Notes under the pieces: generated by a model
Databases searched by the model: none
What the model was told of the DNA's origin: nothing
Seen by the model: the letters and a program-made list of their open reading frames with translations, nothing else
Assembly: GCA_024638285.1 (NCBI GenBank)
Contig: JAHEKP010000002.1
Span: forward strand, 1 to 64,000
Source: Cryomorphaceae bacterium
GTDB lineage: Bacteria > Bacteroidota > Bacteroidia > Flavobacteriales > Schleiferiaceae
Length of the DNA: 64,000 bases
Direction of reading: 5' to 3'
Position numbers and translations under genes: made by a program
In this document: one piece after another, positions 28,422 through 37,650 of the stretch
How positions within the stretch are numbered: position 1 is the first letter of the stretch
How the letters are laid out: the number at the start of each line of letters is the position of its first letter

Positions 28422-29354
28422 TTAGTAATTAAGGGTTAATTCGTCCATTTTCATACCGTTAGCGAAGTCTTTTCCTGTCATCAGACGCTTCCCATTTGGT
28501 TTAATTGCTGTGATTTCTATCGTTCCTTGCGAATATTTAAGGAACAAACCGCCCTTTAATCGGTATAAAAGAGGATCCGTGCAACGCGTTTCGTGCGTAG
28601 TTATTGACGCATTTATAAATTTATAGGCACCGAAATAGGCCCCAGGAAAAGGACTAAGACCTTTAATTTGTTGAACCAATTCGGAAGGCGACTTCGTAAA
28701 GTCTAATAGACAATTGTCTTTATTTAACTTTGGTGCATGTGTGGCAAGTTCACCTTTCTGAGTACTTACAGTACATTGCCCAGTAAATATTGAACGAACG
28801 GTATTGACAACTAATGAAGCGCCTAGAGGCATCATTGCGTCATGAAGATCGCCTGCAGTCCATTCATTATGGATTTCCAGTTCTAACTGTTGAATGATTG
28901 ATCCAGTGTCGATTTGTTCATCAAGGAAGAACGTTGTTACGCCGGTCTTTGATTCACCATTCACTACGGCCCAATTGATGGGTGCTGCACCTCGATACGC
29001 AGGTAATAATGAACCGTGAAGATTGAAAGTCCCGAGCGGAGGCATTTTCCATACTTGTTCCGGTAACATTCGAAATGCGACCACTACAAATAAGTCCGCC
29101 TTAAACGAAGCCAGTTCTTCAAGGAACACTGAATCTTTTAGTGATGTGGGTTGGAGCACTGGAATACCAAAGTCATTTGCCGCTTTCTTCACGGCACTTT
29201 CATTCAGCTTTCTGCCCCGACCCGCTGGTTTATCTGCCACAGTCACTACAGCGACTACGGAGATATTGGCTTGAATCAATGCCTTCAAAGGGGCTACCGC
29301 AAATTCTGGCGTCCCCATGTATATTATGCTTTTAACCAAATTTTCTGAGCTCAT
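28422..29354 (-). CDS. fmt: Methionyl-tRNA formyltransferase
   Basis: The protein has 310 residues. The N-terminal formyl-transfer domain contains IIYMGTPEFAVAPL, KPAGRGRKL, the catalytic FNLHGSLLPAYRGAAPINWA (Asn-His) and FFLDEQIDTGSI with the catalytic Asp. The C-terminal OB-like domain (about 205-310) binds tRNA. It formylates initiator Met-tRNA. The start used (29354) lies inside the end of recQ, a 23-base overlap, and adds about ten residues before the usual family start; the sequence offers no other close ATG. Confidence 0.95.
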   Translation of the reverse strand: MSSENLVKSIIYMGTPEFAVAPLKALIQANISVVAVVTVADKPAGRGRKLNESAVKKAANDFGIPVLQPTSLKDSVFLEELASFKADLFVVVAFRMLPEQVWKMPPLGTFNLHGSLLPAYRGAAPINWAVVNGESKTGVTTFFLDEQIDTGSIIQQLELEIHNEWTAGDLHDAMMPLGASLVVNTVRSIFTGQCTVSTQKGELATHAPKLNKDNCLLDFTKSPSELVQQIKGLSPFPGAYFGAYKFINASITTHETRCTDPLLYRLKGGLFLKYSQGTIEITAIKPNGKRLMTGKDFANGMKMDELTLNY

Positions 29355-31137
29355 CTACCGAACAATTTAAATCAAACCAAATATCGTCAATTGTATTTCC
29401 TTTGGAGAGGAGCTGTTTTACTCTATGCTCGTCGGGATAATGGTCATGCAAACACCTACTGCATTTGCTGCAAGGTTGCACATTAGTATCCTGGCCAAAG
29501 TACTTTGATAATTCAATAAAGATGCATTCCTCGCTATTTAATAATGATAGCATAGCCTTAGCTCTTTCAACTTTACTTTCAAGCCAGCGGTCTAAAAAAG
29601 ATTTAGGAAAATGAAGGTGCTTCTTATGGGGCCTAGGCTCCATTAGAGTTAAAGAACTACCCGATGTTTCGGGCAGATACTTTATTAAACCTTTCTCTTC
29701 TAAGTCAGAAAGTTTATGTTCAAACTGCTGTGGGGTTAGCATGGCCGCCGCCGCACATTTATTGAGGTGAATACGAGCGGGTTGGTCTGTGGCATGCGGA
29801 TAAAGTCGCAATAATTGTATGAGCAATTCTTCTTCTTGCCGCTCCAATTTCTCCCATTGTAAGGGTTTGCTAATAAATTCTAAAGCGGGCCAAACTTGAC
29901 TACTTTCTTGAAATTGCCAATAGCCCCTATGCTGAAGTAATTTTATATAAGATAAGGCCACTGGCACACTGATGTTAAAATCATTCGATAAAGCAACGAT
30001 ACTAAAGGGATAAGTAGTGTCCTCACCGGTACCTATCGCAATTTGAAACCTGCTGCAAAATCTGTTATAGAATTCCAGAGCATTTTTAGGATCAGGTAAA
30101 TCTGTTATTCCCTTCTTTAATCTCGCTACATCCTGCTGATGGAAAAGTAAGTATGCCGAAGCTTCTTGTCCTCCTCGACCACCTCTACCCACTTCTTGGT
30201 AATAACCTTCTAACGTGTCGGGTACGTCCCAATGCACAACCCAGTTGACATCGCTTTTATCGATTCCCATACCGAAAGCCGTGGTGCTAACAATTATTTT
30301 AAGGTCATTCGAAAGCCAGTCATTCTGTCGCTGTTCCTTTTCATCTGGTAATAAGCCAGCATGATAGAAGTCCGCAGAGTGACCATTGTTCTTAAGTAAT
30401 GCTGCTAAAGTTTCACAATTGCGTCGAGTTTTAGCATAAATGATTCCTGTACCTTCTAAACGCGACAACAGTCGAAACAGCTGACGTTCTTTATTAGGTG
30501 TAAATTTTATGTTCAAATGAAGATTATCTCTACGAATAGAGTCTTCAAAAACCTTCGCATCCGGAATCAACAAAGCCTCTGCCAAATCGTTTTTTACGCG
30601 AGGAGTAGCTGATGCCGTTAAGGCCAGAACAGGAACATCAGGCTTCAACGTCCTTAGAATATGAACGTTTAAGTATGATGGTCGAAAGTCGAAGCCCCAT
30701 TGTGAAATACAATGCGCCTCATCAATAGCTATTAAGCCAATATCCGCATGCTTTATGTATTCTTGAAACAATTCACTATTCAGTCGCTCGGGTGCAACAA
30801 AAGCAAACTTATACTGTCCGAACCGTATGTTTCTAAAAGCTTCGTCTAGTTTACGTGGCGTGTAGGAGCCTTTAAAATGATAGCTTTTAATTCCTCTATC
30901 CTCAAGGCCTTTTTGTTGGTCACTCATTAAAGCCACTAAAGGGCTAATCACTAAGGTAACACCTGGTAACACTAAACCAGGAACTTGATAACATATAGAT
31001 TTTCCACCACCTGTGGGCAGCAGACCTATTGTATCATTCCCGCTTAGGACATTATTAATGATATCCTCTTGTAATCCACGAAATCCTGGATAACCCCAAT
31101 ACGTTTTTAGTACATCAAGTGCTTTTTGTTTACTCAT
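29332..31137 (-). CDS. recQ: RecQ family ATP-dependent DNA helicase, short form
   Basis: The protein has 601 residues. Helicase motifs are GFRGLQEDIINNVLSGNDTIGLLPTGGGKSICYQ (motifs 0 and I), LVISPLVALMSDQ, motif II IDEAHCISQWGFDFRPSYL, ALTASATP, GIIYAKTRRNCE, and VSTTAFGMGIDKSDV...YYQEVGRGGRGG (V-VI). A RecQ zinc-binding region follows, and the end carries a cysteine cluster CSKCSRC. There is no clear HRDC domain. It unwinds 3'-5' in recombination and repair. Its ATG overlaps the stop of an AAA ATPase gene by four bases; fmt overlaps its other end. Confidence 0.92.
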   Translation of the reverse strand: MSKQKALDVLKTYWGYPGFRGLQEDIINNVLSGNDTIGLLPTGGGKSICYQVPGLVLPGVTLVISPLVALMSDQQKGLEDRGIKSYHFKGSYTPRKLDEAFRNIRFGQYKFAFVAPERLNSELFQEYIKHADIGLIAIDEAHCISQWGFDFRPSYLNVHILRTLKPDVPVLALTASATPRVKNDLAEALLIPDAKVFEDSIRRDNLHLNIKFTPNKERQLFRLLSRLEGTGIIYAKTRRNCETLAALLKNNGHSADFYHAGLLPDEKEQRQNDWLSNDLKIIVSTTAFGMGIDKSDVNWVVHWDVPDTLEGYYQEVGRGGRGGQEASAYLLFHQQDVARLKKGITDLPDPKNALEFYNRFCSRFQIAIGTGEDTTYPFSIVALSNDFNISVPVALSYIKLLQHRGYWQFQESSQVWPALEFISKPLQWEKLERQEEELLIQLLRLYPHATDQPARIHLNKCAAAAMLTPQQFEHKLSDLEEKGLIKYLPETSGSSLTLMEPRPHKKHLHFPKSFLDRWLESKVERAKAMLSLLNSEECIFIELSKYFGQDTNVQPCSKCSRCLHDHYPDEHRVKQLLSKGNTIDDIWFDLNCSVDELRKFG

Positions 31138-31661
31138 AAATGTGCCTCAATAAAGGCGACACGCTCCTCAACACTAACCATGGGAACTTCAATCAAATGA
31201 TATCCTTTTTCACGGTATGCTCGTTTTAAGTAACCGTCTACTTCGATACAATCCTCTAACGATTCCATGCGCTGTTTGTCCAGACTATGAATCTCAGGCC
31301 AAACAGGCAAAAAGAACACTGCATCAAAATGCATTTGCTCCAATTCCTCTGACCATTGTTCTTTCAACTGCGTTTCACCTTTTAAAAGATACGCGTATGC
31401 ATCGAGGTTAGTACGATCGTAGAAATTAATCTTTCCTAACACGGCGTTTGAATATTGTTGGTTGCGTAGCTGCCATACCACCTCCGTAAAGGCATTTAAG
31501 TCTTTCCAAGGCAAAACATCTGTTCCATTGTCCAGACTTTGTTGAATGATCTCTCGCGCCTGTTCATGAAAAACAGGGTGGCCCAATGCCTCCAAAGATG
31601 CGCTAAGTGTTGTTTTTCCGGTAGCGGGCGCACCCGTTATTGCAATTCGCTTCGTTTTCAA
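31134..31661 (-). CDS. AAA_28-type (NadR-like) P-loop ATPase
   Basis: The protein has 175 residues if translation begins at TTG 31661 (KTKRIAITGAPATGKTTL), placing the Walker A GAPATGKTT at the N-terminus as usual for this family. An in-frame ATG at 31733 would give 199 residues but lies upstream of the -7 box at 31689-31696 and inside the divergent OmpA gene. Other features are HEQAREII, FYDRTNLDAYAYL and a C-terminal VEERVAFIEAHL. Relatives are small nucleotide or cofactor kinases and uncharacterised ATPases. Its four-base overlap with recQ suggests translational coupling. Function unknown. Confidence 0.8.
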   Translation of the reverse strand: MKTKRIAITGAPATGKTTLSASLEALGHPVFHEQAREIIQQSLDNGTDVLPWKDLNAFTEVVWQLRNQQYSNAVLGKINFYDRTNLDAYAYLLKGETQLKEQWSEELEQMHFDAVFFLPVWPEIHSLDKQRMESLEDCIEVDGYLKRAYREKGYHLIEVPMVSVEERVAFIEAHL

Positions 31662-31688
31662 TAGGATTGAGATATCTTCGTAGAACCT

Positions 31689-31696
31689 CAAAAATA
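31689..31696 (-). promoter_or_regulatory. Predicted -7 promoter box of the ATPase-recQ-fmt unit
   Basis: The minus strand reads TATTTTTG. It leaves about 27 bases to the TTG start at 31661 and makes the upstream ATG at 31733 untranscribed from this site. Confidence 0.4.
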
Positions 31697-31702
31697 CTTC
31701 TA

Positions 31703-33625
31703 ATGCGCCGAATTCTTTTTGTCTTGTTGTCACTTATTCTTCTAAGCTTTTCCACATACGGACAAAGTAGAGCAGCAATTCAACAATTTCAAAAAGCCCA
31801 AGAAGCGTTCAGGAATGGAGATTCAGACCAAGGTTGGAACCATTTGAATAAAAGTATGAGTAAAGGGAAAGGTGTCTATTACCAGCCGTATATCTATGCT
31901 GGAGATCAATCTTTCCGAAACGGCGTGTACAATGCTGCACTTGAGTACTATGCAGAAGCCTTGGCTATTCAAGAGCTTTCAAGCATTTATTTAAAAATGA
32001 GTATCGTACATAAATACTTGTTTCAATGGGAGCAAAGCGTTCGTTCAATGGAGCTTTATTTGAATAAGGCAAGATTATCGCGAGATCGATTGGCCATGGC
32101 TCAGAATGAATTCGACAATCTAAAGTTTACGCAGAGAGAATACGAGGCATACAAAGCGCAGAACTTTAATTACAATATTCAAAAATTAAGTTTTTCAACA
32201 GACGAACTCGAATATTTTCCGACTATTCCGGGAGATTCGGAGTATCTCATTTATACTCATAGAGATATCAGTGGTAGCAGGCCAACAGATGAAAACCTAT
32301 TTATGGGAACCCTTGATGGAATCGCTCGAAACGGACAGCCTTTAGAAGGAAATTTAAATTCAGTATTGAATGAAGGCGCTGCAAGTATTAGTGCAGATGG
32401 CCAATTCATGGTGCTTACGGTCTGTAATCGTCCCGACGGTAAAGGCAAATGCGATTTGTATTACAGTCATTGGAACCCAAATTTTGGTTGGGAAGTTCCT
32501 AAGCCATTGCCAGGTAATATCAACACAGGAAGATGGGAGAGTCAGCCCAGTTTAGGACCGGATGGGCAAACGATTTATTTTGTTCGTGGTGAGAACAACG
32601 TGAGTGCGGATATGGACATATTCGTATCTACTATGGGAACGGATGGAAATTGGAGTAAAGGAAAAAAATTACCAGAATCGATTAATACTTCGGACCGCGA
32701 GAGCAGCCCTTTCATTCATTTTGACGGTAAAACCCTTTATTTTAGATCGGAACGTAGCCCATCTTTAGGCGGCTCTGATTTTTTTAAGTGTACTCGTCTG
32801 ACCGATTCTACCTGGTCTGAGGCTGTGAATCTAGGATTCCCGTTAAACAGTTTTGGAGATGAATTTTCAATGGTCATCGATAAGTCCGGTAGCTTTGGTT
32901 ACCTAGCTTCCGATCGGGGGAATGAGATTTTACCGGATTACACTACTATGACCGCACTGGATCTTTACAGATTTGAATTGCCTGAACATTTACAACCCGA
33001 AGCCCGCGAGAATTATGATATTGTTATTGTAGATAGCTTGAGTAATAGAGCCATCGGAAATGCTACTGTACAGCTGTACAATGATGAAGGTGTCCAATTT
33101 TTCAATGGCATCAGTAGTCAAAACACAGGTATGGTACGACTCATGACGGATGGTTCGCCCATCAGGATTACCGCCTACAAAAAAGGCTATGTTCCTTATT
33201 CTGGAGGTATTTCTGGCTTAGATTACATCGCAAGACCACTGCACGGCCCAAAAACTGCATATATAAAGTTGGTGCCTATCAAAACCGGAGGAAGGTTCGC
33301 GTTAAAGAATATATTGTTCGAACTGGACGAAAGCACGTTGTTAGTAGAGAGTGAAAAAGAATTGACCTCGCTCCTTAGAATGTTAACGGATGAACCCGAA
33401 CTACAAGCGACTATTATTGGCCACACGGACAATCAAGGGGCTCGTTCGTACAATCAATGGCTCAGCGAGGCTCGGGCAGAGGCCGTTGTTCAATGGTTGG
33501 TGACGCGCGGAATACCCTTGACAAGGTTGCAATCAGAAGGCCGTGGTATGGATGAGCCAATTGCTTCAAACGATACGGAATGGGGTAGAGCACTGAATCG
33601 ACGAACAGAAGTGCTATTGCGTTAA
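31703..33625 (+). CDS. PorE-like protein: TPR, PD40 propeller, CarboxypepD_reg and OmpA domains
   Basis: The protein has 640 residues from the ATG at 31703 (MRRILFVLLSLILLSFSTYGQS, signal peptide). TPR-like helices (about 22-135) are followed by a five-bladed PD40/WD40-like propeller (about 165-375; repeats such as SLGPDGQTIYFVRGE and FDGKTLYFRSERSPSLGGSDFF). A small beta-sandwich regulatory domain (about 400-460) and a C-terminal OmpA peptidoglycan-binding domain (about 500-640; IIGHTDNQGARSYNQWLSEARAEAVV) complete it. This order is that of PorE, the T9SS component that anchors the secretion machine to peptidoglycan. Unlike PorE it lacks a lipobox cysteine. Bacteroidota carry several paralogues, so the T9SS role is plausible, not proven. 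Confidence 0.85.
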   Translation: MRRILFVLLSLILLSFSTYGQSRAAIQQFQKAQEAFRNGDSDQGWNHLNKSMSKGKGVYYQPYIYAGDQSFRNGVYNAALEYYAEALAIQELSSIYLKMSIVHKYLFQWEQSVRSMELYLNKARLSRDRLAMAQNEFDNLKFTQREYEAYKAQNFNYNIQKLSFSTDELEYFPTIPGDSEYLIYTHRDISGSRPTDENLFMGTLDGIARNGQPLEGNLNSVLNEGAASISADGQFMVLTVCNRPDGKGKCDLYYSHWNPNFGWEVPKPLPGNINTGRWESQPSLGPDGQTIYFVRGENNVSADMDIFVSTMGTDGNWSKGKKLPESINTSDRESSPFIHFDGKTLYFRSERSPSLGGSDFFKCTRLTDSTWSEAVNLGFPLNSFGDEFSMVIDKSGSFGYLASDRGNEILPDYTTMTALDLYRFELPEHLQPEARENYDIVIVDSLSNRAIGNATVQLYNDEGVQFFNGISSQNTGMVRLMTDGSPIRITAYKKGYVPYSGGISGLDYIARPLHGPKTAYIKLVPIKTGGRFALKNILFELDESTLLVESEKELTSLLRMLTDEPELQATIIGHTDNQGARSYNQWLSEARAEAVVQWLVTRGIPLTRLQSEGRGMDEPIASNDTEWGRALNRRTEVLLR

Positions 33626-34887
33626 TTCTCGTACTTCGCTTTCCAAAGCGCATGTTGATGAGCGCTGAGCTGCTGTTCCTTAGGGTTGCCAGAAGCCTTC
33701 CATAAAGTAGTGCCAGAAATCTCCTTAGGTAAATATTCCTGTTCGACAAAGTTGTTTGGGTAATCGTGCGGATAGAGGTAGCCTTTACCATGGCCTAAAT
33801 CACGGGCCAATGCACTTGATGCGTTTTTCAAATGGTCTGGAGTTTCTAAATTCCCCGTTTGTTGTACTAATTTTTGAGCTGCACCAATGGCTGCATAGGC
33901 ACTGCTTGACTTTGGTGAGGTAGCTAGGTAAATCACACACTGGCTTAAAATGATTCTGCTTTCAGGCCAGCCGACGCGTTCAACAGCGCTAAAGGTTTCG
34001 TTTGCCAGCATTAAAGCGTTTGGATTAGCTAATCCCACATCCTCTGACGCTGATATGATTAATCGGCGTGCAATAAACTTCACATCTTCGCCACCTTCTA
34101 TCATACGTGCCAAATAATACACGGCCGCTTGTGGATCTGACCCACGAATAGATTTTATAAACGCGGATATGATATTGTAGTGCTCATCACCTCCCTTGTC
34201 GTAACGAATCTGGGCATTTGTAAGTACGCTTTGAGCAAATTCTTCATCGATAGGAACACCTGATTTTCCTTGTTGAAAACAGAGCTCAATAAGATTGTAG
34301 AGCTTTCTCGCATCCCCCATACTTTGACGGATGAGGAACTCGTGAGCGGTTATTTTTAACTGTTTTTTTGTTGCGAATTCCGTCCCATTCGCCAGATCGA
34401 TCATTTTTGACAAGTCCTTTTTCGCATGCGAATTCAAGACATATACCTGCATTCGAGAGAGTAGGGCAGCATTGATTTCAAACGAAGGGTTTTCAGTTGT
34501 TGCACCGATCAATGTAATCCAGCCGCGTTCCACAGCATGCAACAGACTGTCTTGTTGTCCTTTATTAAAGCGATGTATTTCGTCTATAAATAAGATAGGG
34601 CGTTTGTTGTCAAAGAGATTCTTCTTTTCGGCCGTAGCCAGCACTTCACGAACATCCTTAACACCTGCATTCACTGCGCTCAATTGATATAACGGCGCTT
34701 CTAATTCTTTTGCCAAAAGTAAAGCTAAGGTGGTTTTACCTACGCCAGGAGGTCCCCAAAGTACAATAGAAGGCAGCCTTCCTACGTCCAAGCTTTTGCG
34801 TAAGGCGCCATTTTGACCTACTAAATGGTCTTGGCCTAAATATTGGTCTAGTGTTTGGGGTCGGAGCTGTTCTGCAAGCGGTTTCAT
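33622..34887 (-). CDS. rarA: Replication-associated recombination protein RarA (MgsA)
   Basis: The protein has 421 residues. The AAA+ module has LAEQLRPQTLDQYLGQDHLVG, Walker A GPPGVGKTT (about 46-54), Walker B ILFIDEIHRFNKGQQD and the sensor IGATTENPSFE. C-terminal helical tetramerisation domains follow (SAFIKSIRGSDPQAAVYYLARM and KGYLYPHDYPNNFVEQEYLP). It acts at stalled replication forks and at single-strand gaps. It converges with the OmpA gene, overlapping by four bases, and its 5' end is close to the divergent rhomboid gene. Confidence 0.95.
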   Translation of the reverse strand: MKPLAEQLRPQTLDQYLGQDHLVGQNGALRKSLDVGRLPSIVLWGPPGVGKTTLALLLAKELEAPLYQLSAVNAGVKDVREVLATAEKKNLFDNKRPILFIDEIHRFNKGQQDSLLHAVERGWITLIGATTENPSFEINAALLSRMQVYVLNSHAKKDLSKMIDLANGTEFATKKQLKITAHEFLIRQSMGDARKLYNLIELCFQQGKSGVPIDEEFAQSVLTNAQIRYDKGGDEHYNIISAFIKSIRGSDPQAAVYYLARMIEGGEDVKFIARRLIISASEDVGLANPNALMLANETFSAVERVGWPESRIILSQCVIYLATSPKSSSAYAAIGAAQKLVQQTGNLETPDHLKNASSALARDLGHGKGYLYPHDYPNNFVEQEYLPKEISGTTLWKASGNPKEQQLSAHQHALWKAKYEN

Positions 34888-34913
34888 CCACCGAAAGTAA
34901 CTATCTTTTCGCT

Positions 34914-35660
34914 ATGTCAGGTTGGTCGAAATATGGAATTCACAAAGGGCTGTTTTTATGGCCAACTATTTGGGTTGCCTTTACCGCATTTGTTTATGGC
35001 TTAGAACAACTCATGCAGACCAATTTCGCTGCGCTTGGTCTCTATCCCGGCCAACTTTCAGGTGCATGGCACATTCTTACGTTTCCGTTAATCCATGGTG
35101 ATTTTAATCACTTATTCTCTAACGCCATCAGCTTGTTTTTCGTCGGGACATTATTGCGTTATTCCTTTCCTACAATCTTTGATCGCGTTTGGATGCTTTC
35201 ATTTCTATTACCGGGAATAGGCCTTTGGTTTATTGGTCGACCCAGTTTTCACATTGGCGCAAGTGCATGGCTTTATGCGCTCGTGAGTTTTATATTTTTC
35301 AGTGGAATTCTTAGGTTTCACGTTAAACTGCTGGCGCAAAGCATGCTAATGGTATTTCTCTACGGTTCGTTTGTTTGGGGGGTCTTGCCGCACGATCCTA
35401 CCATCAGTTGGGAAGGACACCTTAGTGGAGCTGCAGTTGGGTTGATCTTAGCATTTTATTATAGAGCCACGGAACCTATAGCTGCATTACGTGATGAGCC
35501 TATACAGCATGAAGAGGTAGCCTGGGAGGACTGGAAAGATCCTTTAGATAGGGAAGTAGACTACGAAGAAGTTAAAGGTGCGCAGCATACACCATTGAAA
35601 CCACCGTTAAAGCAGCAGTTTCGGTACGAAGACGGCTCTGCCCCAGATGAATGGGTTTGA
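34914..35660 (+). CDS. Rhomboid family intramembrane serine protease
   Basis: The protein has 248 residues from the ATG at 34914 (MSGWSKYGIHKG); a longer frame would run into rarA. Six membrane helices are visible. Catalytic features are His66 and Asn70 in HGDFNHLFSNA, nucleophile Ser117 in HIGASAW (GxSx), and His169 in WEGHLSGA. A charged, Glu/Pro-rich tail of about 65 residues follows the last helix. Its last 29 codons are antisense to the end of rsmE, an 89-base overlap. The substrates are unknown. Confidence 0.9.
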   Translation: MSGWSKYGIHKGLFLWPTIWVAFTAFVYGLEQLMQTNFAALGLYPGQLSGAWHILTFPLIHGDFNHLFSNAISLFFVGTLLRYSFPTIFDRVWMLSFLLPGIGLWFIGRPSFHIGASAWLYALVSFIFFSGILRFHVKLLAQSMLMVFLYGSFVWGVLPHDPTISWEGHLSGAAVGLILAFYYRATEPIAALRDEPIQHEEVAWEDWKDPLDREVDYEEVKGAQHTPLKPPLKQQFRYEDGSAPDEWV

Positions 35661-36267
35661 AACCAGCCCTTTGTGCTCCTGAAATTTCATTCGGCGTAAA
35701 GTCGCCTTCAGGACCAATTAGAACAATCAATTGATCATCAGAAGCTGCTTTTGAGAATGCAGTACGCTCAGAATCTTCACAATGTGCAATACAACGCGTT
35801 CCTTCCAGATCCATTGCAATAAAGTCATTAAAAGAGGTGAGGGAATCTATTTTAGGCAAACGGCCCTTCAAACTCTGTTTGGCTGCGCTCAATGCCACCT
35901 TAAACAATCGGTCTTCTTTGATTACTTTGCGTTCACTGCGGTCGCAGCGTAATGGAATGATGCGTGAAATGCCTAATTCAATAGATTTTTCAAGAAACCA
36001 TTCAAAGCGATCCATGTTTTTGGTAGGTGCAATAGCAATAGTAAGCTCATATGGCACATTGCCCCAACTACTCTCCGTTACTGTAAATAACCCCTTGACT
36101 TCACGTTTTGAAGCGACTTCAATGATTCCGGAATACAAATTCCCGTCCCCTGTAATGAAGTGGATAGTATCACCTGCATTCTTTCTAAGAACACGCACAC
36201 AATGGTTGATTTCACTCTCGTGTAGGTAAAAAAATTCTGCTGCGATATGTCCATAGAAAAGCTGCAA
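35572..36267 (-). CDS. rsmE: 16S rRNA (uracil1498-N3)-methyltransferase
   Basis: The protein has 231 residues, a normal RsmE length. The N-terminal PUA-like part starts MQLFYGH and contains HCVRVLRKNAGD. The SPOUT-fold part has IAIAPTKNMDRFEWFLEKSIELG, PLRCDRSER, the SAM knot LIVLIGPEGDFTPNEI, and HLGQSRLRTETAAL near the end. The start codon is TTG at 36267, immediately after the rimK stop (TAATTG). It methylates U1498 of 16S rRNA. The knot-forming C-terminus lies within the 89-base overlap with the rhomboid gene. Confidence 0.95.
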   Translation of the reverse strand: MQLFYGHIAAEFFYLHESEINHCVRVLRKNAGDTIHFITGDGNLYSGIIEVASKREVKGLFTVTESSWGNVPYELTIAIAPTKNMDRFEWFLEKSIELGISRIIPLRCDRSERKVIKEDRLFKVALSAAKQSLKGRLPKIDSLTSFNDFIAMDLEGTRCIAHCEDSERTAFSKAASDDQLIVLIGPEGDFTPNEISGAQRAGFKPIHLGQSRLRTETAALTVVSMVYAAHL

Positions 36268-37179
36268 TTAAACGCCTACTTTATCTTTTGTTTTGACAAT
36301 CGGGCGTTCGATTTGTGTTTCTACAAAGGCAATGATTTGGTCTGCAACATCAACTCCCGTAACACGCTCAACGCCCTCAAAACCGGGTGAACTGTTTACT
36401 TCCAATACGAGCGGACCACGCTCGCTTCGAAGCATATCGACTCCTGCAATATTCAAACCCAGTGCCTTAGTGGCTGCGATAGCGGTCTTCTTTTCAATCG
36501 ATGATAATTTCACTTTCACACCTTCGCCGCCACGGTGCAGATTGGAACGGAATTCACCTTCTTGACCTTGACGTTTGTAAGCAGCAATTACTTTTCCACC
36601 AACCACAATAACGCGGATGTCTGAACCTCCGGCCTCTTTGATAAACTCTTGAACAAGAATGTTGGCATTTAATCCATAGAATGCCTCAATAACACTTTTC
36701 GCAGCAGTTTTTGTTTCAGCTAAAACGACACCAAGCCCTTGAGTTCCCTCTAGTAATTTGACAATCAGAGGAGGGCCACCAACCGTCTTTATTAAATTTT
36801 GGACATCGCGTGGTTGTTTTGCAAAAACCGTTTTAGGTATTCCAATATCATTTTTTGCGAGCACTTGTGTTGCACGCAGCTTATCCCTACTTCGGACTAG
36901 TGCCAAAGAGCTGAGCGTTGTGTAAACGTGCTTTACTTCAAATTGGCGAATTATAGAACTGCCATAAAACGTGACAGAAGCACCAATTCTTGGAATTATG
37001 GCATCATAATCTACGAGTTCATGGTCACCTAAATACACATTGTTATTGTTGGTTTCCATTCCCACATAGCAGTGGTTGTGATTGATGACATCCACTTCAT
37101 GTCCGCGTTTCTGTGCGGCTTCTACCAGTCTTGATGTGCTGTAAAGAGATGGGTTGGCGCTTAGTATAGCTAATTTCAT
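36268..37179 (-). CDS. rimK: RimK family ATP-grasp glutamate ligase
   Basis: The protein has 303 residues. The N-terminal RimK-type domain ([29 protein letters not shown]) precedes the ATP-grasp fold: [61 protein letters not shown], and the metal site [23 protein letters not shown]. In E. coli RimK adds glutamates to the C-terminus of ribosomal protein S6. Its neighbour 7 bases upstream is the retropepsin-like RimB partner, and rsmE is directly downstream, so the three form a ribosome-modification unit. Confidence 0.93.
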   Translation of the reverse strand: MKLAILSANPSLYSTSRLVEAAQKRGHEVDVINHNHCYVGMETNNNNVYLGDHELVDYDAIIPRIGASVTFYGSSIIRQFEVKHVYTTLSSLALVRSRDKLRATQVLAKNDIGIPKTVFAKQPRDVQNLIKTVGGPPLIVKLLEGTQGLGVVLAETKTAAKSVIEAFYGLNANILVQEFIKEAGGSDIRVIVVGGKVIAAYKRQGQEGEFRSNLHRGGEGVKVKLSSIEKKTAIAATKALGLNIAGVDMLRSERGPLVLEVNSSPGFEGVERVTGVDVADQIIAFVETQIERPIVKTKDKVGV

Positions 37180-37186
37180 TCCTAAT

Positions 37187-37597
37187 TTATTTAGTGACGT
37201 CGACGATGAAGCCTAGTTCAAGTAAGTTACGACCTATGAGCATATCATAGGTAAGCTTTGAGCGGTTTGAAAATCCAATTAAGATGGTGTGACTGATTTT
37301 ACTTAACACTATCTCCGTTTCGATCATCGGGCGTTCTTGTTTTGAACCAAATGAGTTACGCACATTTCGAAGGATGAAATCGTCGAAAATCAACTTTTTA
37401 CCGGTGTAAAATTCATTGTCCGGGTCAAAGAGAATTACCGCTAGTTTAGGTCCTTCTTCATCTTCATAGACATCTATAAAAGAAGCACTTAAGGCGCAAC
37501 TAGCAGCTCCAGAGTCTACTCTGGCTGGGAGATTGAAGACACCTAATTCAGGTAAATTGACCTTTGCCGTGGCCCCAACGGTAACTTTGTTTTTCAT
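37187..37597 (-). CDS. RimB-like retropepsin family protease (ATP-dependent zinc protease family)
   Basis: The protein has 136 residues from the ATG at 37597; a GTG at 37615 could add six. It has the single-domain aspartic protease motif [14 protein letters not shown] (DSGA near residue 27) and the fold-closing [15 protein letters not shown]. The PF05618 family is named ATP-dependent zinc protease but is retropepsin-like. In pseudomonads RimB works with RimK and RimA in processing poly-glutamylated S6. Adjacency to rimK here supports that pairing. RimA is not visible. Confidence 0.85.
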   Translation of the reverse strand: MKNKVTVGATAKVNLPELGVFNLPARVDSGAASCALSASFIDVYEDEEGPKLAVILFDPDNEFYTGKKLIFDDFILRNVRNSFGSKQERPMIETEIVLSKISHTILIGFSNRSKLTYDMLIGRNLLELGFIVDVTK

Positions 37598-37650
37598 GGC
37601 GCGAATAAAAGACACTTAATTGGTCCACACAATAGCAAAACGAAACTTCA

